Counted from the stretch's first letter, positions 25,515-33,284 are shown. The stretch: 64,000 bases of DNA from UBA1952 sp965246905 (GCA_965246905.1 CBDFFZ010000031.1:33323-97322); one strand, 5' to 3'. Made by a program: numbers and translations. The notes: generated by a model not told the origin, from the letters alone.

Positions 25515-25935
25515 TTTTAAAACGGCCTTACCCTTTATTGGCGCTGGCATTGCGCTGATTGTTCTCATGCCTCTCCTTAAGACCGTACACCTTGCAGCAT
25601 CGGGTGTATCAGATGGTTTGAATAAAGCAGTAACTGGAACGTCTAACGCTGCCCTACTCAGGAAATACAATACTGACCAACTGCACTTAGATAGCTGTAC
25701 AAATTGGGCTGACAACATATATAGTTCCTTTCATAGCGGTGCGTTTGAAGATGAGGAAAAAGCCGCCATCTATGTAAATAAATGCCTTACACCCTTCCAA
25801 GTAAACCTTCTCTGCCGAATATATCATGATAAATACGGGCTCAGCCTTCGTGCTGATTTTGAACAATACGTTAACTGGTATGACGGCGGCATGTTTACTA
25901 ATATTAAATCACTCGTAAAAACCAACTGGTTCTAA
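25489..25935 (+). CDS. Prophage membrane-anchored protein with helical C-terminal domain (148 aa)
   Basis: I choose the ATG at 25489 (MAYRTSTFNFKTALPF), which overlaps the lysin by 26 bp; an in-frame ATG lies 8 codons upstream. One N-terminal membrane helix (ALPFIGAGIALIVLMPLL) is followed by about 110 soluble residues with CTNWADNIYSSFHSGAF and CRIYHDKYGLSLRADF. The helical periodicity with Y-x-x-K-Y-G-x-S-L distantly recalls an annexin-like repeat, but this is weak. It is a candidate minor virion protein facing into or out of the lipid layer. Confidence 0.6.
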   Translation: MAYRTSTFNFKTALPFIGAGIALIVLMPLLKTVHLAASGVSDGLNKAVTGTSNAALLRKYNTDQLHLDSCTNWADNIYSSFHSGAFEDEEKAAIYVNKCLTPFQVNLLCRIYHDKYGLSLRADFEQYVNWYDGGMFTNIKSLVKTNWF

Positions 25936-25937
25936 AA

Positions 25938-26318
25938 ATGAAACATAAATTAACCCGCGTTCAGCTTCCTCTGGAACCCGAATTTCGCTTAATCACAATA
26001 GAAGACGGCACCAACCTTGCCGTGCCTGTGTACCCCTTTACTGTAAATCGTCCGTTCCTGCCTTACACTGTCTGTATGAGGTATTCAAAAACGGCCTGCT
26101 CAATCGTTTATCCCTGTGCAAATTACCCGCTCTTAACCTCCTTTGGCGAATTGGTTTCTCCTACTGAGTGGATGGATGGATATATGGGTACTGAACCGAT
26201 GCATTGCGATATGGATGACCTCTTTCTCCCTGCGGGTAATTATATGTACAGTTTCGGCGGTGCTTTCATTCCACCGCAGGTATTTATTAACCATTTAATT
26301 ATAGTCCAAAAACATTAA
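25938..26318 (+). CDS. Prophage protein, possible minor capsid/vertex protein (126 aa)
   Basis: A 126-residue, Pro- and aromatic-rich protein without a membrane segment. Predicted content is mostly beta (FRLITIEDGTNLAVPVYPF, YMYSFGGAFIPPQVFINHL), as in small jelly-roll vertex or spike proteins. Several Cys are present. It starts 2 bp after the preceding stop and ends 1 bp before the next ATG, so it belongs to the structural operon. No homologue recognised; the capsid role is inferred. Confidence 0.6.
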   Translation: MKHKLTRVQLPLEPEFRLITIEDGTNLAVPVYPFTVNRPFLPYTVCMRYSKTACSIVYPCANYPLLTSFGELVSPTEWMDGYMGTEPMHCDMDDLFLPAGNYMYSFGGAFIPPQVFINHLIIVQKH

Positions 26319-26319
26319 C

Positions 26320-26643
26320 ATGCCTCTACCGCTACTTGCTCTTATCGGGCCTGCTCTTAAGATGGGCAAAAAGCTTTTAGGAAAAATCAAAGCAAACAAG
26401 CTGCTCAAGCAAGGAAAAAAGCCTGCCGCTGATATCCCCGAAGGCGTTGAAGATACTGAACTGGCCCGTGCCGCTCATAGTACTAAAAACGCTGCTGCTG
26501 CTGCCGGTGATATGTACGGTGGTCAAATGGATAATGTTACCGTCTCTGCATCTCGTCCGTCCCAACCCCTACCCCCTTGGGCCTTGCCTGCTGGCCTCGG
26601 CTTCGGTGCCTTAATTCTCCTCGTTGCTGTTCTAAAAAAATAG
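26320..26643 (+). CDS. Prophage protein with C-terminal membrane helix (107 aa)
   Basis: The N-terminal 35 residues are basic (MGKKLLGKIKANKLLKQGKK), the middle is Ala-rich and the C-terminus is a membrane helix (PAGLGFGALILLVAVLKK). This tail-anchored design repeats that of the 125-aa protein at 23389. It starts 1 bp after the preceding stop and its TAG is followed by the next ATG one base later. Confidence 0.65.
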   Translation: MPLPLLALIGPALKMGKKLLGKIKANKLLKQGKKPAADIPEGVEDTELARAAHSTKNAAAAAGDMYGGQMDNVTVSASRPSQPLPPWALPAGLGFGALILLVAVLKK

Positions 26644-26644
26644 C

Positions 26645-26866
26645 ATGGAATTTAAGAATGACTGCGATTATAGTGTAACGGTTTTCTCCCAAAATGGCTT
26701 CCTCGTTAAGGTTCAATACGTGCATGATTTGCATGCCCTTTGCCGCTGGTTGGATGAATCGCGTAAATATAATTCATGGTCTGCCATAAATGTTTATGCC
26801 CGGCGTTCCCGGCGCTTTATCAGCCAATTTAAAAAGGGATATCCGCTCCCGGCCAAGCCCCGTTAA
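26645..26866 (+). CDS. Small basic prophage protein (73 aa)
   Basis: A 73-residue soluble protein with a beta-strand start (DCDYSVTVFSQNGFLVKVQY), a Trp-containing helix (LHALCRWLDESRKY) and a strongly basic end (ARRSRRFISQFKKGYPLP). The basic tail suggests contact with nucleic acid or phospholipid heads. Its start is 1 bp after the 107-aa gene. Function unknown. Confidence 0.6.
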   Translation: MEFKNDCDYSVTVFSQNGFLVKVQYVHDLHALCRWLDESRKYNSWSAINVYARRSRRFISQFKKGYPLPAKPR

Positions 26867-26904
26867 CCACTCACTATGAAACATCTTTTAAAAATATCCA
26901 AACC

Positions 26905-27045
26905 ATGAAAACCTACAATTTTTACAACACCCTTACGCAATTCACTATTACCACGATAGACGCAAAAAGTTTAACGGCTGCTAAGAAGCAATTCGCTGTT
27001 GCCTTTCCTGATTATACAGATTGGGATGTCTGTTGCTGGTCTTAA
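26905..27045 (+). CDS. 46-aa prophage micro-protein
   Basis: A 46-codon gene starting at the ATG at 26905 (MKTYNFYNTLTQFTITTIDA). Two strands are followed by a helix SLTAAKKQFAVAFPDY, the same layout (A-x(2-3)-K-x-F...FP) as the 45-aa gene at 24220-24357. The C-terminus has CCW. It is the last gene before the hairpin that closes the structural operon. Confidence 0.55.
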   Translation: MKTYNFYNTLTQFTITTIDAKSLTAAKKQFAVAFPDYTDWDVCCWS

Positions 27046-27048
27046 ATG

Positions 27049-27116
27049 ACAATCCCCGGCCGCGAAGTGTCAAGCGTATGTTAACAATCCTCACTTATTA
27101 GCAATTGGGGATTGTT
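27049..27116 (+). terminator. Probable terminator of the prophage structural operon
   Basis: Two nested stems use the same right arm: AACAATCC (27083-27090) with GGATTGTT (27109-27116), and the more distant ACAATCCCC (27049-27057) with GGGGATTGT (27107-27115). A broken T-rich stretch (TTTGCTATTG) follows. The alternative pairings could make it a weak or regulated terminator before the last gene. Confidence 0.5.
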
Positions 27117-27161
27117 TGCTATTGTGTAATTGAAAAACGTTTATTACTATTGCCGTACAGT

Positions 27162-27533
27162 ATGAGAAAAATACTAATTGTGCTCCTCCTATCTGCGCCA
27201 TTCTTTGTAATGGCAAGCGATCTTATACCGTACGGTTATTACTATCTCCCTGATAATAACCTCTTGCATCTTCACTATGCTAAGGCATATATCTATCTAA
27301 GCGAAGATCATAATTTTGAATTGACCTCTAAGGAAAATGGCCGTATTGGCTATGTTTCGGGTAAGTGGAAGATAATTAAGCCTAACGTAATACGTTATAC
27401 TTACGATAGCCCACACCCCCCTTATAATAAGCAAGTCCGTGCTTATCGCTACTTCTACGCAGGTAGTTTAATGATGGTTGAATGGAACGGTAAGCAGCTG
27501 CGATATGACGGCTTTACCTGTCCAAAACTCTAA
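27162..27533 (+). CDS. Exported protein at the prophage right end (123 aa, possible moron)
   Basis: I start at the ATG at 27162 because it opens a clear signal peptide (MRKILIVLLLSAPFFVMASD); the longer frame begins inside the terminator hairpin. The mature part of about 105 residues is beta-rich (YYYLPDNNLLHLHYAKAYIY, VSGKWKIIKPNVIRYTYD) and resembles small secreted lipocalin-like or DUF proteins of Bacteroidetes. Its separation from the structural operon by a hairpin and its position next to the att site suit a lysogenic-conversion or accessory gene. Confidence 0.65.
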   Translation: MRKILIVLLLSAPFFVMASDLIPYGYYYLPDNNLLHLHYAKAYIYLSEDHNFELTSKENGRIGYVSGKWKIIKPNVIRYTYDSPHPPYNKQVRAYRYFYAGSLMMVEWNGKQLRYDGFTCPKL

Positions 27534-27552
27534 TGGATATTCCTACCGATGT

Positions 27553-27586
27553 TATAATTTACAGCTTAACCATACTGTAAATTATA
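27553..27586. repeat. Perfect 12-bp inverted repeat overlapping the right dif copy
   Basis: TATAATTTACAG (27553-27564) and CTGTAAATTATA (27575-27586) are exact complements around a 10-base loop CTTAACCATA. The right stem holds the dif centre TGTAAA and the start of the XerC arm, and the loop holds most of the XerD-like arm. In single-stranded phage DNA it would fold into a hairpin containing the crossover region. Confidence 0.85.
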
Positions 27587-27592
27587 GAACAA
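27565..27592. other. dif-like XerC/XerD recombination site, right copy
   Basis: The arms are CTTAACCATAC (XerD side) and TTATAGAACAA (XerC side) around the same centre TGTAAA as the left copy. The XerC arm matches the left for nine bases; the XerD arm matches at only 6 of 11. The divergent XerD arm probably came from the phage attP, as in other Xer-exploiting elements, and may bind XerD poorly. Confidence 0.8.
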
Positions 27593-27814
27593 AATTGTTA
27601 GCTTGTTATTTTCATTGATATTGATTTTACTTGTATTATATTGTTTATTGAAACTTCAGGCAGTATTTTACTTTTGTAGAATCCACAACATGTAAACTAC
27701 TACAGTACGCGGTTCAATATTCAAACTGAGGCACTGCTAGGCGCTATGCTTTCTGCTAATCAGAAGGAAATATTATTTTTGTCCGCTTCAAGACGCTCCT
27801 ATCTGTTTCAAAAT

Positions 27815-29065
27815 ATGGCCATTAAATCAACTAACGCACTGATATTCATTTTTATTACTGTTTTGATAGATGTAATTGGCCTCGGTGTAATTATCCCAGT
27901 CATTCCAAGCCTTATTTCACGACTAAGTGGTGAAGATCTGAGTCACGCAGCAAGATATAGCGCTGTATTACTCCCTACCTATGCGCTGATGCAATTTGTC
28001 TGCTCACCAATTGTAGGTGGTCTGAGCGATAGGTTTGGCCGCAGGCCCGTGCTATTGGTTTCACTGCTTGGTTTTGGGCTGGATTATATATTCCAGGCGT
28101 TTGCGCCAACAATCGGCTGGCTGTTCCTGGGGCGTGCTCTTGCTGGCATCACTGGTGCAAACTTTACAACGGCATCCGCTTATATCGTTGATATAAGCCC
28201 GGAGAAAAAACGCGCGCAAAATTTTGGCTTGCTTTATTCTGCTTTTGGCCTCGGCTTTATCATTGGTCCGCTGCTTGGTAGCGTATCGGTGAACTGGGGA
28301 TTGCGCGCGCCGTTCCTGGTAGCAGGAGGTTTATCGCTGATAAATTTTCTATTTGGGCTATTTATTCTTCCGGAATCCCTTAAAAAAGAAAACCAGCGCG
28401 CTTTTAGCTGGAAACGCGCGAATCCTTTCGGGTCGCTGATGCATCTACGCAAATATCCTTTAGTATCCGGTTTAGTAATCTCTATCATACTTATTAACCT
28501 CGCTTCACATGCAGTACAGAGCAACTGGGGCTTTTACACGATGTTTAAATTTCACTGGAATGAAAAGATGGTCGGTTATTCTTTAGTCGTGGTTGGTGTA
28601 CTGACAGTTGCGGTGCAGGCAGGCCTTATCCGTATAATAACTCCGAAACTGGGTATCAAGCGTTCGGTATATGTAGGCTTTGCAGCATATGGTATTGGTA
28701 TGCTGCTATTTGCAATGGCCGGTGAGGGCTGGATGATGCTGGTGATACTGGCAGTTTATTGCTTCGGTGGTATTGGTATGCCAGCACTGCAAGGTGTAAT
28801 TTCTGGTCAGGTACCTGCAAATGCCCAAGGCGAGCTGCAAGGTGCGCTTACCAGCCTTGTTAGCCTTACTTCAATCTTCGGGCCCCTGATTATGAACAAT
28901 TTATTTTACTATTTTTCGCGGGAAGATGCTCCGGTATATCTACCTGGCGCACCTTTTATTGCGGGCGCAATCATGATGACTGCTGCACTGCTATCTTCTA
29001 TATATTATTTAAAAAAACGCCTGCCACAAGATCCTGGCGGGACAGAAAATATGCAGGTAGAATGA
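27815..29065 (+). CDS. MFS transporter, TCR/Tet family
   Basis: A 12-helix major facilitator, probably a drug/H+ antiporter, with the ATG at 27815 (MAIKSTNALIFIFITVLIDV). The motif-A-like loop GGLSDRFGRRPVLL follows helix 2, and the family pattern FIFITVLIDVIGLGVIIPV with ITGANFTTASAYIVDI (motif C region) resembles TetA-like proteins of Bacteroidetes. The length of 416 is standard. It is the first host gene right of the prophage, about 220 bp from the dif copy. The actual substrate is not predictable. Confidence 0.9.
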   Translation: MAIKSTNALIFIFITVLIDVIGLGVIIPVIPSLISRLSGEDLSHAARYSAVLLPTYALMQFVCSPIVGGLSDRFGRRPVLLVSLLGFGLDYIFQAFAPTIGWLFLGRALAGITGANFTTASAYIVDISPEKKRAQNFGLLYSAFGLGFIIGPLLGSVSVNWGLRAPFLVAGGLSLINFLFGLFILPESLKKENQRAFSWKRANPFGSLMHLRKYPLVSGLVISIILINLASHAVQSNWGFYTMFKFHWNEKMVGYSLVVVGVLTVAVQAGLIRIITPKLGIKRSVYVGFAAYGIGMLLFAMAGEGWMMLVILAVYCFGGIGMPALQGVISGQVPANAQGELQGALTSLVSLTSIFGPLIMNNLFYYFSREDAPVYLPGAPFIAGAIMMTAALLSSIYYLKKRLPQDPGGTENMQVE

Positions 29066-29112
29066 TTGCAACTCGCTAATCTATTATTAGAATAGTTCGT
29101 TTTTAATATCTT

Positions 29113-29613
29113 TCACTTGACTTTAGACATCTTCTTTCCATTCATCACGCAAAGAGGCATCCATGCTCCATTTCCGTCTTTCATTTCCCAATGCTCTGTA
29201 TAGCTAAGTTTATCCATACTATATACCCTTACTGACCGCTCCTGTGGACCATCAAATTTCCAGGAATTTCCATCGTACATAAGAAAATACCTGCGCTCAA
29301 AGCCAAGATTGTCAAAATTACGGGAAAATAATTTTTGTTCCTCCTCATCGAAGCCAAGTATAGAAATTCCAATATGGCTACTGCTTTTAGTAAGATGCTG
29401 CCATTTATCCATTAGGAAGAAATTTCCTGGAAGCCAGCTATATTCATCTTCGCCATAAACGTCTGTTTCAAGGCCATTTAATGTAACAGGAAAATTATGG
29501 CCGGTAATTTGCCATCTGCCTTCAAAAATTGCTAACATCTGAATTTCCTTTCCAGATAATTCATTTTGTTCTGAGTTCTTAGCATTTTCTGCACTACTTA
29601 TGGTTTCCGTCAT
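29113..29613 (-). CDS. DUF1579-like protein
   Basis: A 166-residue protein of the lipocalin-like DUF1579 type, whose members start with a measured-response phrase such as LAIFEGRWQITGHN and continue with GEDEYSWLPGNFFLMDKW and SILGFDEEEQKLFSRNFD. No signal peptide. Enzymatic function in the family is unknown. It is followed on the same strand by an exported phosphodiester glycosidase-like gene 43 bp away. Confidence 0.8.
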   Translation of the reverse strand: MTETISSAENAKNSEQNELSGKEIQMLAIFEGRWQITGHNFPVTLNGLETDVYGEDEYSWLPGNFFLMDKWQHLTKSSSHIGISILGFDEEEQKLFSRNFDNLGFERRYFLMYDGNSWKFDGPQERSVRVYSMDKLSYTEHWEMKDGNGAWMPLCVMNGKKMSKVK

Positions 29614-29656
29614 AATTGAAATTTAAAAGCCGGTGACATTAAAATAAATATATTAC

Positions 29657-30397
29657 TTAATGAACTTGTTCAGAAATACCAATTATCACGCCAAAATCTC
29701 CGTCTAATTGCAAGCTATTCTTCTCCGGCAAATACGTCCGCGATACAAATCCATCTAAATAAAGTGCATTCATACACCCTAAGCTCTTAAAATAAGCCGC
29801 AAAATCATAAAAGTTGATCTCTTTTTGAGACATAACGAAAACCACCTTATTACCGGGTAAAATTCCTACACCATTTCTTATATTAAGGTTCACACTACCC
29901 TCTCTAAAGGCAGGATTTATATGGCCATCAATCACCAGCATTGGACCGGATTGCGTAGCACATTTAATTTTTTTGTTGATATTTTCAGAGCCAGCCGAAT
30001 TTGCAATTAACGGTACATCGCCCCACGTTATACAGAAAATTCCATTCGGCTTCATATAAAAATTCCCCGTCCCACTTCGCGTATTTAATGGGGATAAAAC
30101 TTTGCCGTTTTCAATATACAATCCTAAAGGCGAATGATCGGTCTGATACATGCCTGCATTCATTGCAAAAATTAGTTTCCGCGATTTTTGAGTCAAAGCC
30201 GACTTTAAGTTTTTGATAGACCCAAAATGCTTGCCTTTTTGATCATTCCAATAAAGTTTAATCTCCTGCGTTTTCGGATATGCTATATAAGTAATAAACC
30301 TGCGGTCATCAACTCCACTATTTTGTGCCTTTACCGGCCAATATTGCATCGATGCAAAAAGTAGGTACAAGATAATTATCGACTTTCTCATATTCAT
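29657..30397 (-). CDS. Phosphodiester glycosidase family protein (DUF2233), exported
   Basis: The domain is shared with mammalian NAGPA (uncovering enzyme) and bacterial YngK-type proteins that act on phosphodiester-linked sugars. The signal peptide MNMRKSIIILYLLFASMQYW starts at the ATG at 30397; an alternative ATG is at 30391. Family motifs are FAMNAGMYQTDHSPLGLYIENG, YMKPNGIF and NALYLDGFVSRTY. The ATG sits close to the truncated DinB gene, and the longer upstream frame overlaps it. Substrate unknown. Confidence 0.85.
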   Translation of the reverse strand: MNMRKSIIILYLLFASMQYWPVKAQNSGVDDRRFITYIAYPKTQEIKLYWNDQKGKHFGSIKNLKSALTQKSRKLIFAMNAGMYQTDHSPLGLYIENGKVLSPLNTRSGTGNFYMKPNGIFCITWGDVPLIANSAGSENINKKIKCATQSGPMLVIDGHINPAFREGSVNLNIRNGVGILPGNKVVFVMSQKEINFYDFAAYFKSLGCMNALYLDGFVSRTYLPEKNSLQLDGDFGVIIGISEQVH

Positions 30398-30423
30398 AAA
30401 ACAATAATTATTGCGGCTACTAA

Positions 30424-30759
30424 TCAAATAAGGCTAGCAGAAGTTTCAGCATCTGCCCAAGCCTTCTTTAAAAGCATTTCCCAGTCGGCCTTACTATCAT
30501 CAATTGGCGGATGACTAAAACTTAGGCTATCACTTGCATCGAGCGGCTCGCCTTGCAGAACTTTGGTTACAGAAGCAATATAATAATTGATGTGATATAC
30601 AAGTGTAGCAATTGTATTAAACGAATATATCCTAAATGTCGCCAGTTCCCAATCTATATTTGCTAAAGTATCTTTCAGATTTACAGCTGTCCGGTTATTA
30701 CCAAAATGCGTGTCCCGCAAATGCTTTGCTATTTGGAGATTAGCTTCATAATAGTTAGG
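30424..30759 (-). pseudogene. DinB-family protein, truncated
   Basis: The preserved part (NYYEANLQIAKHLRDTHFGN then NTIATLVYHINYYIA) is the N-terminal half of a DinB/YfiT-like four-helix metal-binding protein, including one histidine of the usual His triad in VYHINYY. About 50 C-terminal residues are missing: the frame stops at 30424, just before the neighbouring gene. At the 5' end an in-frame TAG lies one codon before PNYYEAN, and the only Met in that area is in another frame. Both ends look damaged, so it is probably a remnant. Confidence 0.7.
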
Positions 30760-30827
30760 CTATAAGGTATTTTGAATATCGCAATATCAGTTTAAACATA
30801 CTATTAGTGTTAGATTTAATCACGCGC

Positions 30828-31355
30828 CTATTTTGTGGTTTTGCTTCCCATTTGTTTGCCTAACTTTTCATAGGCTATATCATTTGGCTCCCACAATTCA
30901 AGTTTATTTCCTTCATTATCCAGAATGTGAATAAACTTTCCATATTCAACAGCCTGCATTGTATCTGTAAAAGTTATTCCTTCCGTCTTTAATTGCCCAA
31001 TCAGTTCTTCTAAATTTTCTACCCGGTAATTGATCATATACTCCTTAGTAGAAGGTTCAAAATATTTTGTTTTCTCGCCAAAAGCACTCCATTGTGTAAA
31101 ACCCTTTTTAGATGAATCTGCACCCTGCCGCCATTCGAAAACCGCCCCATATTGATTGGTATTTATCCCAAGATGCGTCCGATACCATTCCCGGACTTTT
31201 TTCGGGTCTTTACATTTAAAGAAAATGCCGCCAATACCTGTTACTTTCTTTAGTTGTTGCTCACTGCAAGGTCGTTTTGCAATAATCGTCTTAAAGGCAA
31301 AACCTAAATAAAATGAGGTTGTAATCGCTAAAACTACTAATAAGGTTTTCTTCAT
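30828..31355 (-). CDS. VOC-superfamily (glyoxalase-like) protein, membrane-anchored
   Basis: A 175-residue protein with an N-terminal hydrophobic segment (TLLVVLAITTSFYLGFAF) acting as a signal or anchor, then a single glyoxalase/bleomycin-resistance domain (VTGIGGIFFKCKDPKKVREWY, FIHILDNEGNKLELWEPND). The late Glu of NKLELWEP is a usual metal ligand. Family members act on small molecules such as methylglyoxal or antibiotics; the export signal is unusual for the family. A small two-helix membrane gene lies 29 bp upstream on the same strand. Confidence 0.85.
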   Translation of the reverse strand: MKKTLLVVLAITTSFYLGFAFKTIIAKRPCSEQQLKKVTGIGGIFFKCKDPKKVREWYRTHLGINTNQYGAVFEWRQGADSSKKGFTQWSAFGEKTKYFEPSTKEYMINYRVENLEELIGQLKTEGITFTDTMQAVEYGKFIHILDNEGNKLELWEPNDIAYEKLGKQMGSKTTK

Positions 31356-31384
31356 TTTGGTTGAATTATACCCCGAAATCTGTT

Positions 31385-31588
31385 TTAAAGGCTATTTACT
31401 TTCTTATTCTTGATAAATATTACCATACTCGTAAGAAAAGCGCCAATGCCAATGCCACACGTTAGAAGACTTACAATATAAATTGCCCTTACATTTTCAA
31501 TGCCTTTAAGTCGCAGTAAGTTTCCAATGCTAATGAATACAAAAAAAAGCGTAGTAATCAAAATTGGTTTAAGTAATCTTTTTTCCAT
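31385..31588 (-). CDS. Small two-helix membrane protein (67 aa)
   Basis: A 67-residue protein with two hydrophobic helices (PILITTLFFVFISIGNLL and AIYIVSLLTCGIGIGAFLTSMVIF) and a Lys-rich C-terminus (KNKKVNSL). It lies 29 bp upstream of the VOC gene and is probably co-transcribed with it. I recognise no family. Confidence 0.6.
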   Translation of the reverse strand: MEKRLLKPILITTLFFVFISIGNLLRLKGIENVRAIYIVSLLTCGIGIGAFLTSMVIFIKNKKVNSL

Positions 31589-31808
31589 TTTACCTTATTT
31601 TAGATGATGTTTAAGTTATACAATTCCGGCTGCTCGCTCAAATAGGCAAACTTACTTCCTGGGTCCTGATAGTTCAGCATTCAGCCGTGCATAATACCAC
31701 ATGAAGCCGTTTGAGATAACATGCTATTTGCATAAGCAGAAACAAAATAATTAAACATCAAAAATAACAGACACATATTCCGCTCTTATACTTAATCCAG
31801 ACGTTGAT
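31589..31808. other. Intergenic stretch without a supported gene
   Basis: About 220 bp between the small membrane gene and the RNA helicase. I saw no convincing open frame, terminator or repeat here. Confidence 0.5.
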
Positions 31809-33065
31809 TCAGGCTTTCCCGCCTGCAGACTTTTTCCCGCTACCACCGCCGCGCTTAAATTTATTGCGTTTATTGGCGTTGCTGCTACCACTACTGCCTC
31901 CGCTTCTGCCCTTGCTCTCCTGCTTGTATTCAGGGCTGGTGCCCATGCCTTCCGGCAATGGAACTTTTTCAACTTCCCGCCCTATAAGTTTTTCGATAAA
32001 GCCAAAACGGCGCATATCCTTATCATTTACAAACGTAATGGCTGTGCCAGTGCGTTCAGCGCGGGCAGTACGGCCTATACGGTGTACGTAGTCTTCCGGG
32101 TCAGGCGGCACATCAAAATTCAGCACAAGTTCAATACCCTCCACATCAATACCGCGGCTCAATACATCTGTGCCTACGAGCACCGGCACCTTGCGGCTTT
32201 TAAAGTCAAGCATTAAGCTCTCCCGTGCATCCTGCTCAAGATCAGAGTGAAAAGCCCTTACGTTTATTCCAGTACGGCGCAGCTCACCTTCCATTTTCTT
32301 TACTTTTTCCTTGCTTGAGGAGAAGATGATCGCACTTTTATAAGCGCCCTCCTTCATAATCTGCTGCACTAATTTGAGTTTATGCTCATCATGTACAAGG
32401 TAGGCAAGCTGCCTGATACCAGCAGCCGGCTGGGAAACGGCAATATTTATTTGCTCCGGGTTGCGCAAAATGGCAGCCGTAAGCGTACGTATTTTCGGGG
32501 GCATTGTAGCCGAGAAACAGAGCGTCTGCCGTTCCTTTGGCAGCTCGGAAATAATACGGAGGAGATCGTCGAGAAAGCCCATATCCAACATGCGGTCGGC
32601 CTCATCGAGCACCAGGTGCTTTAGGTTTTTAAAATTGAGTCCACCCATTTGTATCATGGAAATGAGGCGACCAGGAGTAGCAATGATCACATCGGCGCCT
32701 TTGGTAAGGGCTTGTTTCTGCTGGTTCCAGGTAACGCCGCTACCACCGCCATACACTGCAGTTGAGCTTACATCCACGTAATAGCTCATTGCTTCGATCT
32801 GCTGGTCGATTTGCACCGCAAGCTCGCGGGTGGGCACCAGGATTAAGGTATTGATGCCACCGGCTTCCGTTTGCAAAATTTTATCGAGCAGTGGGAGCAC
32901 GAATGCTGCAGTTTTGCCGGTACCGGTCTGGGCGCAGGCAATTAGGTCGTGGCCGGCAAGAATTATTGGTATCGCCTGTTGCTGTATGGGAGTTGGCGTA
33001 CGGTAATTCATAGCTTCAATGCCATCGAGCACGCCGTAATCAAGGTCAAAATCTTCGAAAGTCAT
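31809..33065 (-). CDS. rhlE: DEAD-box RNA helicase (RhlE-like)
   Basis: An ATP-dependent RNA helicase for ribosome assembly or mRNA turnover, with a possible cold-response role. Motifs in order: Q motif (YRTPTPIQQQAIP), Walker A AQTGTGKTAA, PTRELA, DEADRMLDMGF, SAT, and in the second domain RGIDVEG and HRIGRTARAERTG. After about residue 380 there is a short Gly/Ser/Lys-rich tail (SGSSNANKRNKFKRGGGSGKK), common in Bacteroidetes. Monocistronic. Confidence 0.92.
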   Translation of the reverse strand: MTFEDFDLDYGVLDGIEAMNYRTPTPIQQQAIPIILAGHDLIACAQTGTGKTAAFVLPLLDKILQTEAGGINTLILVPTRELAVQIDQQIEAMSYYVDVSSTAVYGGGSGVTWNQQKQALTKGADVIIATPGRLISMIQMGGLNFKNLKHLVLDEADRMLDMGFLDDLLRIISELPKERQTLCFSATMPPKIRTLTAAILRNPEQINIAVSQPAAGIRQLAYLVHDEHKLKLVQQIMKEGAYKSAIIFSSSKEKVKKMEGELRRTGINVRAFHSDLEQDARESLMLDFKSRKVPVLVGTDVLSRGIDVEGIELVLNFDVPPDPEDYVHRIGRTARAERTGTAITFVNDKDMRRFGFIEKLIGREVEKVPLPEGMGTSPEYKQESKGRSGGSSGSSNANKRNKFKRGGGSGKKSAGGKA

Positions 33066-33151
33066 TCGTATTCAGTGAAAAGATGCGCTCTGCCGGAGTC
33101 GGCGACAAGCGATTATTTGTTTTTAAAATTAAGAAAAATGCGGCAATAAAA

Positions 33152-33173
33152 AAGGCCGGACAAGCCCGGCCTT
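33152..33173 (-). terminator. Terminator downstream of the desaturase gene
   Basis: Stem AAGGCCGG (33152-33159) and CCGGCCTT (33166-33173), loop of 6 bases. On the minus strand the hairpin is followed by a T run, so it ends the desaturase transcript about 110 bp after its stop. Confidence 0.85.
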
Positions 33174-33284
33174 AAAATTGTGGTAATTACATTACTGAAA
33201 ACCGGCGCTGTTTTTAATACAAGGTCTGCTTAACCTGTAGAATTAATTTCATTCGAAAGAAACAGGACAATGGTAATAGCCATG

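Larger units (their letters stand above)
19855..27590 (+). mobile_element. Finnlakeviridae-like (FLiP/PhiCjT23-type) prophage integrated at dif
   Basis: This is an element bounded by a 15-bp direct repeat (TGTAAATTATAGAAC at 19855-19869 and 27576-27590), which predicts a 7,721-nt excised circle. All genes are on the plus strand, tightly packed, often with TAATG or ATGA overlaps. The content is a Rep_trans rolling-circle initiator, a 58-aa helix-turn-helix-like protein, a 274-aa likely capsid protein, a glucosaminidase, and about ten small proteins, many with one membrane helix. There is no integrase, Zot ATPase, terminase or tail gene. FLiP (9.2 kb) and PhiCjT23 (about 7.6 kb) are ssDNA, internal-membrane phages of Flavobacterium with this kind of gene set. 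The family call is inference; the dif duplication is seen directly. Confidence 0.82.

Noticed and set aside
27049..27161. Upstream start (27105) for the exported prophage protein
   Set aside because: It lies in the terminator hairpin and places 19 residues before a clear signal peptide; the ATG at 27162 is better.
19855..27590. Filamentous phage (Inoviridae) prophage
   Set aside because: Rep_trans initiators and dif integration suggest an inovirus, but there is no Zot/pI-type ATPase or adsorption protein. A GH73 lysin and a 274-aa soluble capsid-like protein do not fit filamentous virions.
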